Assembly (NCBI GenBank): GCA_964556225.1
Contig: CAZKVJ010000030.1
Coordinates: forward strand, 1-25,049
Direction of reading: 5' to 3'
Source of the DNA: CAZKVJ01 sp964556225
GTDB taxonomy: Bacteria; Actinomycetota; Acidimicrobiia; Acidimicrobiales; Ilumatobacteraceae
Length of the DNA stretch: 25,049 bases
Shown: piece by piece, positions 15,305-22,227 of the stretch
How positions within the stretch are numbered: the stretch's first letter is position 1
Layout of the letters: each line of letters starts with the position of its first letter
The notes under the pieces: model-generated
Told to the model about the DNA's origin: nothing
Database searches by the model: none
The model's input: the letters and a program-made list of their open reading frames with translations, nothing else
Program-made: the position numbers and the translations under genes

Positions 15305-16380
15305 CAGCTCAGGTGCTGCACGGACGGGCGGTAGCCGCGCGCCATCAGCCCGCCCCGATACAGCTCGGCCGCCGCGGTCTCCACGAGCACCACCGCCACA
15401 CCCCGCTGGCCCTCCACGCTGTGCACCACCTCGAAGCTGGCGATGTTCACCCCCAGCTCGGCGGCGAGCGTGAACACCTCTGCGGCGGCGCCGGGGCGGT
15501 CCGGGATGGGGATCCGCAGCTCGGTCAGCTCCGACAGCTCGCGCACGCCGGTGGGGAGGTTCGCCCGTGCCTCGCGAGCGTGCTTCAGGCGCTTCAACAG
15601 CGCGGGGCGGTCGTCATCGGCGACGATCTCACGCATGTCGGACAGACCCTCGATGAGCCCGTCGAGCGCACGCACGATGGCATCGCGGTTCTCGGCACAG
15701 ATGTCGATCCAGATGGCCGGGTGGCCCGAGGCGATGCGGGTCATGTCGCGAAAGCCCCCGGCGGCCAGGCGCAGCAGTGCGGCGTGCTCCTCGGCCCGCT
15801 CGCTGGCCAGGCCCATGAGCGTCGCCGCCGCCAGGTGCGGCACGTGGCTCACCACGGCGACGAGCTGGTCGTGGCGCTCCGGCGGCATCGCCACCACGTC
15901 GGCGCCGAGGTCACGTACGACCGCGGCCACGGCGGCGAACGTGGCGTCGTCGGTGACGGCTGTGGGCGTCAGCACCCACACCGCCCCCTGGAACAGCGCG
16001 GCGTCGGCGCCGTCGAGCCCTTCGAGCTCGCTGCCTGCCATGGGGTGTCCACCCACGAAGCGCGCCGAGGCGATGCTCGCCGTCACCCCGACCTTCACGC
16101 TGCCCACGTCGGTCACCACCCCGGCGGTGCCCTCGAGCGCGCGCCGGACGGTGTCGACCAGCGCCAGGACCGGCGTGGCCACGAACGTGATCTCCGCCAG
16201 CGGATCGAGCCCGGCGACGTTGACGATGCCCTCGTCGAGCGCCCGGGCGGTGCGGTCCGGGTCGACGTCTTCACCGGCGACGTGCCAGCCCCGCTCGCGC
16301 AGGCCGAGCGCGATCGAGCCGCCGATCAGTCCCAGGCCACAGACGTTGGCGCGGCGGGGCGCAGCGGTCGCTTCGGTCAC
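15304..16380 (-). CDS. tyrA: Prephenate dehydrogenase with C-terminal ACT domain
   Basis: A 358-residue enzyme for tyrosine synthesis. The NAD-binding loop CGLGLIGGSIALGL begins near residue 12; VTDVGSVKVGV and FVGGHPMAGSELEG are the conserved catalytic-domain motifs, and the substrate-binding helical part follows. Residues from about 285 to 345 form an ACT domain (IPIPDRPGAAAEVF, GVNIASFEVVHS), probably for feedback control by an aromatic amino acid. The start is GTG 16380: it overlaps the rluB stop as GTGA, and TACGAT lies 8 bases upstream inside the last codons of rluB. The 55 residues encoded in frame upstream are arginine-rich and antisense-like. Together with aroA it forms an aromatic amino acid pair in this operon. 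Confidence 0.93.
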   Translation of the reverse strand: MTEATAAPRRANVCGLGLIGGSIALGLRERGWHVAGEDVDPDRTARALDEGIVNVAGLDPLAEITFVATPVLALVDTVRRALEGTAGVVTDVGSVKVGVTASIASARFVGGHPMAGSELEGLDGADAALFQGAVWVLTPTAVTDDATFAAVAAVVRDLGADVVAMPPERHDQLVAVVSHVPHLAAATLMGLASERAEEHAALLRLAAGGFRDMTRIASGHPAIWIDICAENRDAIVRALDGLIEGLSDMREIVADDDRPALLKRLKHAREARANLPTGVRELSELTELRIPIPDRPGAAAEVFTLAAELGVNIASFEVVHSVEGQRGVAVVLVETAAAELYRGGLMARGYRPSVQHLS

Positions 16381-17183
16381 GGCGTTCGATCGTACCGACG
16401 CGACCCCTCGGCGACCGCCTCGCTGAGCGCCTTCACCTCGGCTCGGGTCAGCGCCCGCCACGATCCCGGGCGCAGGGACCGGTCGGTGATCGGTCCGATG
16501 CGCACCCGTACGAGACGCCGCACGGGGTGGCCGACCGCCTCGCACATCCGGCGCACCTGGCGGTTGCGCCCCTCGTGCATCACGATCCGCAGCACCCCCG
16601 GCGACGGCTGCGACACCCGTGCCGGCGCGGTGCGACCGTCCTCGAGCTCGACGCCCTCACGCAGCCGCCGCAGCGCGCCCGCCGGCACCGGACCGCCGGC
16701 CACCTCGGCAAGGTACTCCTTCTCCACGCCATGGCGGGGGTGGGCGACCAGGTTGGCGAGGTCGCCGTCGTTGGTGAGCAGCAGCAGCCCCTCGGTGTCG
16801 ACGTCGAGGCGGCCGACGGGGAACACCCGCGGCTCGGCGGGCACCAGCTCGACCACGGTCGGACGGCCCTGGGGGTCCTTCGCCGTGGTGACGACCCCGG
16901 TCGGCTTGTTGAGCAGGTAGTGCACCAGGTCGGCGCGCACGCCGACGGGCACACCGTCGACCTCGACGTGGTCGTGGTCGGGGTCGACCCGCCGCCCGAG
17001 CCCGGCCACTTCGCCGTTGACGCGCACGCGGCCGGCTGCGATCAGGTCCTCGCACGCCCGCCGGCTCCCCCACCCGGCGCGAGCCAGCACCTTCTGCAGG
17101 CGCTCACCCTGGGGCAGCGCTGCGGACCGGGCCGCCATCTGCTCCCACAGCGGTGGCTCGGGTACCCGGCCGGGGTCAGGCAT
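16377..17183 (-). CDS. rluB: 23S rRNA pseudouridine synthase (RluB family)
   Basis: A 268-residue RsuA/RluB-family pseudouridine synthase. An N-terminal S4 RNA-binding domain (LQKVLARAGWGSRRACEDLI, 29-48, to about 77) is followed by the catalytic domain with LLNKPTGVVTT (90-100) and GRLDVDTEGLLLLTNDG (124-140); D127 is the expected catalytic aspartate. The C-terminal EGRNRQVRRMCEAVGHPV is also typical. It converts a uridine in 23S rRNA to pseudouridine. The ATG at 17183 overlaps the scpB end by 8 bases and gives the usual short N-terminal tail; ATG 17138 is a possible later start. The scpA - scpB - rluB order is widely conserved in Actinomycetota and Firmicutes. Confidence 0.93.
   Translation of the reverse strand: MPDPGRVPEPPLWEQMAARSAALPQGERLQKVLARAGWGSRRACEDLIAAGRVRVNGEVAGLGRRVDPDHDHVEVDGVPVGVRADLVHYLLNKPTGVVTTAKDPQGRPTVVELVPAEPRVFPVGRLDVDTEGLLLLTNDGDLANLVAHPRHGVEKEYLAEVAGGPVPAGALRRLREGVELEDGRTAPARVSQPSPGVLRIVMHEGRNRQVRRMCEAVGHPVRRLVRVRIGPITDRSLRPGSWRALTRAEVKALSEAVAEGSRRYDRTP
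16389..16394 (-). promoter_or_regulatory. Possible -10 hexamer TACGAT before tyrA
   Basis: TACGAT ends 8 bases before the GTG at 16380 but lies within the last codons of rluB (Tyr-Asp). It fits the TANNNT spacing rule and would give tyrA a leaderless internal promoter. It is the only member of the set not starting with TAG, so chance is more likely here. Confidence 0.35.
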
Positions 17184-17889
17184 CGAGGTCGGGTGGATCG
17201 GTGCCGTCGATCGCGCCGCCGGTGGCCCCCGCAGCACCCGGTTCGGTCGCCGCTGGCGCCTCGGCCGGGGTGATCCGCAGCCCGTGCTCGAGCGCCTCGA
17301 CCACGTCGGCGCCCGGGACGAACTCGGCGATCGGGGGGAGCTGGTCGATGTGGTCGAGGCCGAGCTTCTCGAGGAACAGCGCCGTGGTGCCGAACAAGAC
17401 CGCCTGCCCCGGCCCCGGGTCACGGCCGACCTGGTCGATGTAGCCCCGCCCCTGCAGGGTGCGCAGCACCCCGTCGGGGTCGACGCCGCGGATGGCGGCC
17501 ACCTGCGCCCGGGAGATCGGCTGCTTGTAGGCGACGATGGCGAGGGTCTCCAGGGCGGCCGCCGACAGGCGCGCCCGCTGGCCCTCGAGCACGTACCGCT
17601 CGACGTATGCGCTGACGTCGGGGTGGCTCTGGTACCGCCACCCGCCGGCGACGCGCACCAGCTGGAACCCGTGCCCGGCCGCCTCGTACGTCTCGGCCAG
17701 ACGCCGGCACAGATCCTCCACCACGGCGGCCGGGCGCTCGAGCAGCTGGGCCAGCACGTCGGTCGGCACCGGCTCGGTCGACACCAGCACCACCGCCTCC
17801 AGCGCGCGCACGTGCTCCGGGTCGATCTGGCTGGCGTCCGCCGGCTCGGCGGTCGGGTCGCCGGGCTCGCTGCCCGTCATGGGTTCCAT
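17176..17889 (-). CDS. scpB: Segregation and condensation protein B
   Basis: A 237-residue ScpB. It contains the paired winged-helix pattern of the kleisin-binding partner in the SMC-ScpA-ScpB condensin: VRALEAVVLVSTEPVP, then ARLSAAALETLAIVAYKQPI (110-129), VRGVD-like IRGVDPDGVLRTL, and VLFGTTALFLEKLGLD. The ends are disordered: an acidic N-terminus and an Ala/Pro/Gly-rich C-terminus. The ATG at 17889 has a strong GAGGGG ribosome binding site 5 bases upstream and starts 2 bases after the scpA stop, so they are made together. It helps organise and segregate the chromosome in the cytoplasm. Confidence 0.94.
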   Translation of the reverse strand: MEPMTGSEPGDPTAEPADASQIDPEHVRALEAVVLVSTEPVPTDVLAQLLERPAAVVEDLCRRLAETYEAAGHGFQLVRVAGGWRYQSHPDVSAYVERYVLEGQRARLSAAALETLAIVAYKQPISRAQVAAIRGVDPDGVLRTLQGRGYIDQVGRDPGPGQAVLFGTTALFLEKLGLDHIDQLPPIAEFVPGADVVEALEHGLRITPAEAPAATEPGAAGATGGAIDGTDPPDLDA

Positions 17890-17891
17890 CG

Positions 17892-18668
17892 CTACCCCTC
17901 GTAGTCGTCGATCGTGAAGCCGTCAGCCGCCATCGCCGTGTCGCCCACCCATTCGATCTCCAGGTCGCCGAAGCGCTCGGCCTGCCAGAGCTCGACCAGG
18001 CCCTGCTTGAACAGCTCCAGCAGCGCAAGGAAGCGCACGATCACCTCCAGCCGCTCGACCAGCTCACCGGTCAGGCGTCGGAACGTGATCCGCCGGACCC
18101 GGGGCAGCTCGTCGAGCAGCTCGGCCACGGCGTCGGCCACGCTGACCCGGATCGGCGCGACGTGGAACAGATCGATGCGCGGGATGGGCTTGGGAGCCAG
18201 CGCCCGCACGTAGGCGTCGTGGATGCGCTGCGGCGTGACACCCTCGAGCAGGTCCGGCATCAGCTCGGCGAAGCGCTCGTCCGGGCCGGTGATGCGGGGA
18301 ACGGACCGGTCGGCGTCGGCGGCCAGGGCGCCGAACACGATGGCGACGTCCTTGAACGTCTTGCACTCGAGCAGCCGGGCCAGGAGCAGGTCGCGCTCCT
18401 CCCACAGCGCCAGCTCCTCGTCGACGTCGACGTCGTCGCGCCCGGGGAGCAGGCGGCGCACCTTCAGCTCGACGAGCGTGGCGGCGATGAGGAGGAACTC
18501 GGTGGCGACCTCGAGGTCGAGGTCCTCCATGCGGTCGAGCTCGGCCAGATAGGCGTCGACGATCGTGGCCAGGGACACCTCGTGGATGTCGACCTGCTCA
18601 CGCAGGATGAGATGGAGCAGCAGGTCGAACGGTCCCTCGAAGACCGGGGTGCTGACCTCGTACGCCAT
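17892..18668 (-). CDS. scpA: Segregation and condensation protein A (kleisin)
   Basis: A 258-residue ScpA, the kleisin bridging the SMC heads. The N-terminus is diagnostic: FEGPFDLLLHLILREQVDIHE (9-29) and DAYLAELDRMEDLDLEVATEFLLIAATLVELK, followed by an acidic linker (GRDDVDVDEELALWEERD) and a C-terminal winged helix ending with VIVRFLALLELFKQGLVELWQ. The ATG at 18668 is 9 bases after TAGCCT on the minus strand, so transcription probably starts at or next to the start codon. It is the first gene of a seven-gene run to ubiA and is divergent from trpS. The parA-like gene that often precedes scpA is not present here. Confidence 0.94.
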   Translation of the reverse strand: MAYEVSTPVFEGPFDLLLHLILREQVDIHEVSLATIVDAYLAELDRMEDLDLEVATEFLLIAATLVELKVRRLLPGRDDVDVDEELALWEERDLLLARLLECKTFKDVAIVFGALAADADRSVPRITGPDERFAELMPDLLEGVTPQRIHDAYVRALAPKPIPRIDLFHVAPIRVSVADAVAELLDELPRVRRITFRRLTGELVERLEVIVRFLALLELFKQGLVELWQAERFGDLEIEWVGDTAMAADGFTIDDYEG

Positions 18669-18677
18669 GGCCGAATG

Positions 18678-18683
18678 AGGCTA
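18678..18683 (-). promoter_or_regulatory. -10 hexamer TAGCCT of the scpA operon promoter
   Basis: TAGCCT on the minus strand ends 9 bases before the scpA ATG at 18668. With the adjacent G it forms a 7-base inverted repeat with the trpS -10 element (18706-18712). Confidence 0.65.
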
Positions 18684-18705
18684 CTGCCGCCCCGGCACCC
18701 CCCGG

Positions 18706-18711
18706 TAGCCT
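18706..18711 (+). promoter_or_regulatory. -10 hexamer TAGCCT of the trpS promoter
   Basis: TAGCCT ends 8 bases before the trpS ATG at 18720; no ribosome binding site is present between them. It mirrors the scpA -10 on the other strand. Confidence 0.65.
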
Positions 18712-18719
18712 CGCCGGCC

Positions 18720-19703
18720 ATGACCCGTGTCCTGTCGTGCATCCAGCCCACCGGTGCCGTCCACCTCGGCAACTACTTCGGTGCGCTGCGGAGCTGGGTC
18801 GACAACCAGCACACGTGCGACGCCTTCCACGGGATCGTCGACCTCCACGCGTTGACCGTCACCGAGACCCCCGGCGTCATCGGTCAGACGACGCTCGAGC
18901 TGGCTGCCATGCTGTTCGCCGTCGGCCTCGACCCCGACGTCGCCACGGTGTTCGTGCAGAGCCACGTGGCCGAGCACTCCCAGCTGGCCTGGGTGATGGA
19001 GTGCACGGTCAGCTACGGCGAGCTGTCGCGCATGACCCAGTTCAAGGACAAGTCGGCCAAGCGCGAGCACGTATCCGCCGGGCTGTTCACCTACCCGGCG
19101 TTGCAGGCCGCCGACATCCTGCTCTACGACGCCGACGAGGTGCCCGTGGGCGAGGACCAGCGCCAGCACGTCGAAATCACCCGCGACATCGCGATCCGCT
19201 TCAACCACCGCTTCGGCGAGACGTTCGTGGTCCCGAAGCTCGTCACGCCGAGAGCCGGAGCCCGGGTGATGGATCTGCAGGAGCCGCGCTCGAAGATGTC
19301 GAAGAGCGCCGACACGGACGCGGGGCTCATCTCGCTCCTCGACGAGCCGGCGGTGATCGCCAGGAAGTTCAAGCGGGCGGTCACCGACAGCGAAACGGAG
19401 GTCCGCTTCGACCGCGAGGCCAAGCCGGGCGTGAGCAACCTGCTCGAGATCCTGGCCGCCGCCACCGGGCGCTCGCCGGAGGAGGTGGCGGCGGGGTACA
19501 CGCAGTACGGACCGCTCAAGGCCGACGCCGGCGAGGCCGTGGTCGAGCTGCTCACGCCGATCCAGGCCCGGTACCGCGAGCTGATGTCCGACCGGGCCCA
19601 GCTGGCAGCGCTGCTGCGCACCGGCGCCGACAAGGCTCGCACCGTCGCCGCAGCGACGCTCACCCGCGCCTACGACGCCATCGGCTTCCTCCCCCCCACC
19701 TAG
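18720..19703 (+). CDS. trpS: Tryptophanyl-tRNA synthetase
   Basis: A 327-residue class Ic aminoacyl-tRNA synthetase that charges tRNA-Trp. The start region SCIQPTGAVHLGNYFGAL holds the HIGH-type motif (HLGN at 15-18), and RSKMSKSADTDAG carries the KMSKS loop (192-196). DLHALTV, LLYDADEVPVGEDQRQHVE and RDIAIRFN are the usual tryptophan- and ATP-site segments. The length is normal for bacterial TrpS. The ATG at 18720 is fixed by homology (the protein begins 7-8 residues before the conserved IQPTG) and by the TAGCCT 8 bases upstream. It is transcribed alone, divergent from scpA, and converges on the TPM-domain gene across a large inverted repeat. Its stop codon touches the left arm of that repeat. 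Confidence 0.96.
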   Translation: MTRVLSCIQPTGAVHLGNYFGALRSWVDNQHTCDAFHGIVDLHALTVTETPGVIGQTTLELAAMLFAVGLDPDVATVFVQSHVAEHSQLAWVMECTVSYGELSRMTQFKDKSAKREHVSAGLFTYPALQAADILLYDADEVPVGEDQRQHVEITRDIAIRFNHRFGETFVVPKLVTPRAGARVMDLQEPRSKMSKSADTDAGLISLLDEPAVIARKFKRAVTDSETEVRFDREAKPGVSNLLEILAAATGRSPEEVAAGYTQYGPLKADAGEAVVELLTPIQARYRELMSDRAQLAALLRTGADKARTVAAATLTRAYDAIGFLPPT

Positions 19704-19783
19704 ACCCCACCCCCTCGGTTCTGGCAGCACGTGGTAGCGCTGAGCGCTACTTCCTGGGACCAGAACGGGGAGGTGGTGGGGTC
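19703..19783. repeat. Nested inverted repeat between convergent genes, possible bidirectional terminator
   Basis: Three nested arm pairs share a centre near 19742. The inner pair is GTAGCGCT (19734-19741) with AGCGCTAC (19743-19750). The middle pair is GTTCTGG (19718-19724) with CCAGAAC (19760-19766). The outer pair, 19703-19716 with 19770-19783, has 13 of 14 positions complementary. It fills the gap between the trpS and TPM-gene stops and overlaps both stop codons. No T-tract follows on either strand, so it is not a classical intrinsic terminator; a dispersed repeat element is the alternative. Confidence 0.7.
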
Positions 19784-21758
19784 AGAAGCGGCCGTGGCCG
19801 CCGCGGCGGGAGCCGCTGCCGCCGAAGCCACCCGGTCGTGCGCGCCCCCCACCGAACCCACCGGGGAGGCCTCCTCGGTAGCCGCCGCCGCGTCCGCTGC
19901 GCAGGATCGTGTCAAGGAGGATCCCGCCGAGCACCACCGAGCCGAGGCTGCTGTCGCCACCGCGCATCCGCTGGAAGTCCTCGACGTCGTCGCCGGCTTG
20001 GCGGACGGCCGCCTCGGCCAGCCCGGCCGCCCGCTGCGCGTCGGCCAGCGCGCCCTCCGGATCAGCGCCGCGGCGGGCCTCGGCCGCCTCGAGGCACCGG
20101 CGGGCCTCGGCGACGTTGGTGCGGGCGTCGGGCCCGACCGCTCCGCGCCGAGTCGTGATGTACCCCTCGACGGCGCTGATCCGTGAGCGGGTGGCCCCGA
20201 TGAGCTGGTCGAGCGCCGCCTGGGCTTGCTCGATCCGGTCGGTGAGCGCATCGAGCGGCACGGCGGCGGCGCTCAGGCGCTGCACGGCTCCGACGGGGTC
20301 GAGGGTGCCGGCGGTCCGCTCCGTCTCGATCGCCGCGAGGGTGTCGCGGGCCACCGCCAGCGGACCGGCCAGGTTCGCCCCTCCGCCGGCCGCCACGACC
20401 GCCTCGGCGGTGGCGATGTCGCCGCGCAGCTCGGCCATCGCGCTCTCCAGCGCGCTGGTTGCGCCCCGCAGATCGTCGTCAGTGCGAGCGACGGCGTCGA
20501 GGAGTGTGGCCGCCTGCTCGATCGCCTGCTCGGCACCCCGCGCCACCAGCACCGTGCGGTTGCGATCGCCAGCCGCCAGGGCGGCGTCGGCTGACGACAG
20601 CGCCTCGGACGCGAACCCCATGCGGTCGTGCACCTGGCGCACGTTGTCGACGACCGTGCGCAGGGCCGCCTCCGGGTAGCGGTCTCGAAGCGCCGACAGG
20701 GTCGCTTCGGCCTGTGGGAGGTGCTGGCCGACCCCGGCGAGACGGCGGCGCAGGGCATCGAGCACCTCGGGCGCGCGCTCACGGTCGTCGCGCAGCTCGT
20801 CGAACTCCGCCGCGCGGGCGTCGAGCGCTGCGTCCGCCCGCCGGCACGCGCGCACCACGTCGGCCAGCGCCGTGCGGGTGGCCGCCTCGTCACGCGGCGC
20901 CGGCCCGGGCGGTGGCTCCGACAGCGAGTGGTAGGCCGCGAACCCCTGATCGAGGCTGGCGCGAGCCTCGTCGAGCGCCTGGCGGAACGGGGCCGCCGCG
21001 CCGGCGCCGAACTCGCGCTCGGCGAGAGCGACCTCGATCTCGCTGGTCTTCAACGCATCGTCGAGCTCGACGAGCAACGACCCCGCCTGGGTGCGCAGCT
21101 CATCGATGGTCATGGCGTCGAGCGGGTCGACCGGCGCGGACGCAGCGCTGACGGCCCGTCGACGGCGCACGTAGAGCACCCCGACCACGGCGGCACCGAC
21201 GACCGCGAGCCCGACCAGGACCCACACCCAGACCGACGACCCTCTCCCTGATGCTCCGCCGGAGCTCCCACCGCCGAGCGCCTCGGCCAGGCCGTCGGCC
21301 CCTTCGATCACCGCACCATCCCACTCGGCGTCGCGCAGGTGGGGCTCGACCCGCGTGGTCACCACGTCCGCGAGCTCGTCGTCGCTGAGCGGGAAGTCGG
21401 TGTCCACGCGGTACGCGTACTGGCGGTCCTCCACGGCGACGGCGAGGAGCATGTCGTTCTGGCCCAGGCCGTTGCCGGCCGCCGTGTCGTCGGCCCAGTC
21501 CTCACTCGCCCGTCCACCGAAGCTGTCGACGAACACGACGAACAGCTGGACGCCCTCGTCGTCGGCGAGGCGCTCGAGCGCCGCCTCGACGGCCTCCGGA
21601 TCGTCGATCACGCCCGCCAGGTCGGTGAGCTGTCCGCCGCCGAGCGTCACCGGCGGCTCGTCACTCGAGCTCGGCGCCGCCAGCACCTGGCCCGCAGCCG
21701 CCCAGGCGACGAGCCCCACCGCCAGGGCCACCCCCCACCGACTCGTCCGGCCCTGCAT
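19782..21758 (-). CDS. TPM-domain envelope protein with long helical region
   Basis: A 658-residue exported protein. A signal sequence (about 1-28, cleavage near VLAAP) precedes a TPM domain (about 38-160: LTDLAGVIDDPEAVEAAL, QLFVVFVDSFGG, GQNDMLLAVAVEDRQYAYRV, WDGAVIEGADGLAEAL). A Gly/Ser linker and a membrane helix (about 176-197) followed by RRRR place the rest in the cytoplasm. That part is alpha-helical and Ala/Glu/Arg-rich (about 210-600), probably coiled coil, and ends in a Gly/Arg-rich tail (RGGGYRGGLPGGFGGG). TPM domains occur in envelope stress and photosystem-repair proteins; no exact role can be given. The ATG at 21758 is chosen for the signal sequence and the TAGCAT 8 bases upstream; 19 residues of upstream frame overlap the promoter. 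Confidence 0.82.
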   Translation of the reverse strand: MQGRTSRWGVALAVGLVAWAAAGQVLAAPSSSDEPPVTLGGGQLTDLAGVIDDPEAVEAALERLADDEGVQLFVVFVDSFGGRASEDWADDTAAGNGLGQNDMLLAVAVEDRQYAYRVDTDFPLSDDELADVVTTRVEPHLRDAEWDGAVIEGADGLAEALGGGSSGGASGRGSSVWVWVLVGLAVVGAAVVGVLYVRRRRAVSAASAPVDPLDAMTIDELRTQAGSLLVELDDALKTSEIEVALAEREFGAGAAAPFRQALDEARASLDQGFAAYHSLSEPPPGPAPRDEAATRTALADVVRACRRADAALDARAAEFDELRDDRERAPEVLDALRRRLAGVGQHLPQAEATLSALRDRYPEAALRTVVDNVRQVHDRMGFASEALSSADAALAAGDRNRTVLVARGAEQAIEQAATLLDAVARTDDDLRGATSALESAMAELRGDIATAEAVVAAGGGANLAGPLAVARDTLAAIETERTAGTLDPVGAVQRLSAAAVPLDALTDRIEQAQAALDQLIGATRSRISAVEGYITTRRGAVGPDARTNVAEARRCLEAAEARRGADPEGALADAQRAAGLAEAAVRQAGDDVEDFQRMRGGDSSLGSVVLGGILLDTILRSGRGGGYRGGLPGGFGGGRARPGGFGGSGSRRGGHGRF

Positions 21759-21766
21759 CGGCGCCG

Positions 21767-21772
21767 ATGCTA
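21767..21772 (-). promoter_or_regulatory. -10 hexamer TAGCAT of a leaderless promoter
   Basis: TAGCAT on the minus strand ends 8 bases before the ATG at 21758. It lies in the 19-base gap after the HD gene, so the TPM gene probably has its own promoter. Confidence 0.6.
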
Positions 21773-21777
21773 CGGGC

Positions 21778-22227
21778 TCAGACGTCGTCGGCGGCGGCCA
21801 GCGCCGCGGCCGCACCGGCGGGTCCCTCTCCGCCGACCAGCGCGACCGTCAGCTCGTCGCTGCCCGCGGCCGCCAGCATCTGAGCCCCGATCGCCACGTG
21901 GTCGTGGTACCGGCGGAACCGGTCCGTACGCGGCCCGACCAGCGTGGCGACCACCCGCATCACGGTGCCGAGCCCGGCGTCGAGCTTGCCGACGTCGTGC
22001 AGCAGCGCCGCCGCCATCTCGGGGCGCGCCGCCGCTGGTCGCAGCGCGTGGAACCGTCGAGCGACGGTGATGGCGTGACGGCGGTCCGGGTTGGCCATCT
22101 GCTGCCACAGCTCGACCTCGCCGGCCGTGAGCTGCGACGTCGCCCACGCCTCGTCATCCGGCGTGGGCGGCGCCGGCGAGAGCGCGCCGAAGAACCGCCG
22201 GGCCAGATGACCGATCCGCTGGCTCAC
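21778..22227 (-). CDS. Small HD-domain protein
   Basis: A 149-residue protein built around an HD metal-dependent phosphohydrolase-like domain. Candidate metal ligands are H51 in RRHAITVARRF, H77-D78 in ALLHDVGKLDAG and H108/H110 in RRYHDHVAIGAQML; the later Asp of the family is not certain. It has no signal peptide or membrane helix, so it should be cytoplasmic. Related HD proteins hydrolyse nucleotides or cyclic nucleotides, but the substrate here cannot be told. The GTG at 22227 overlaps the xerD stop as GTGA, so the two are coupled. The longer frame upstream is antisense-like and arginine-rich. The C-terminus is Ala/Gly-rich and probably unstructured. Confidence 0.8.
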   Translation of the reverse strand: MSQRIGHLARRFFGALSPAPPTPDDEAWATSQLTAGEVELWQQMANPDRRHAITVARRFHALRPAAARPEMAAALLHDVGKLDAGLGTVMRVVATLVGPRTDRFRRYHDHVAIGAQMLAAAGSDELTVALVGGEGPAGAAAALAAADDV

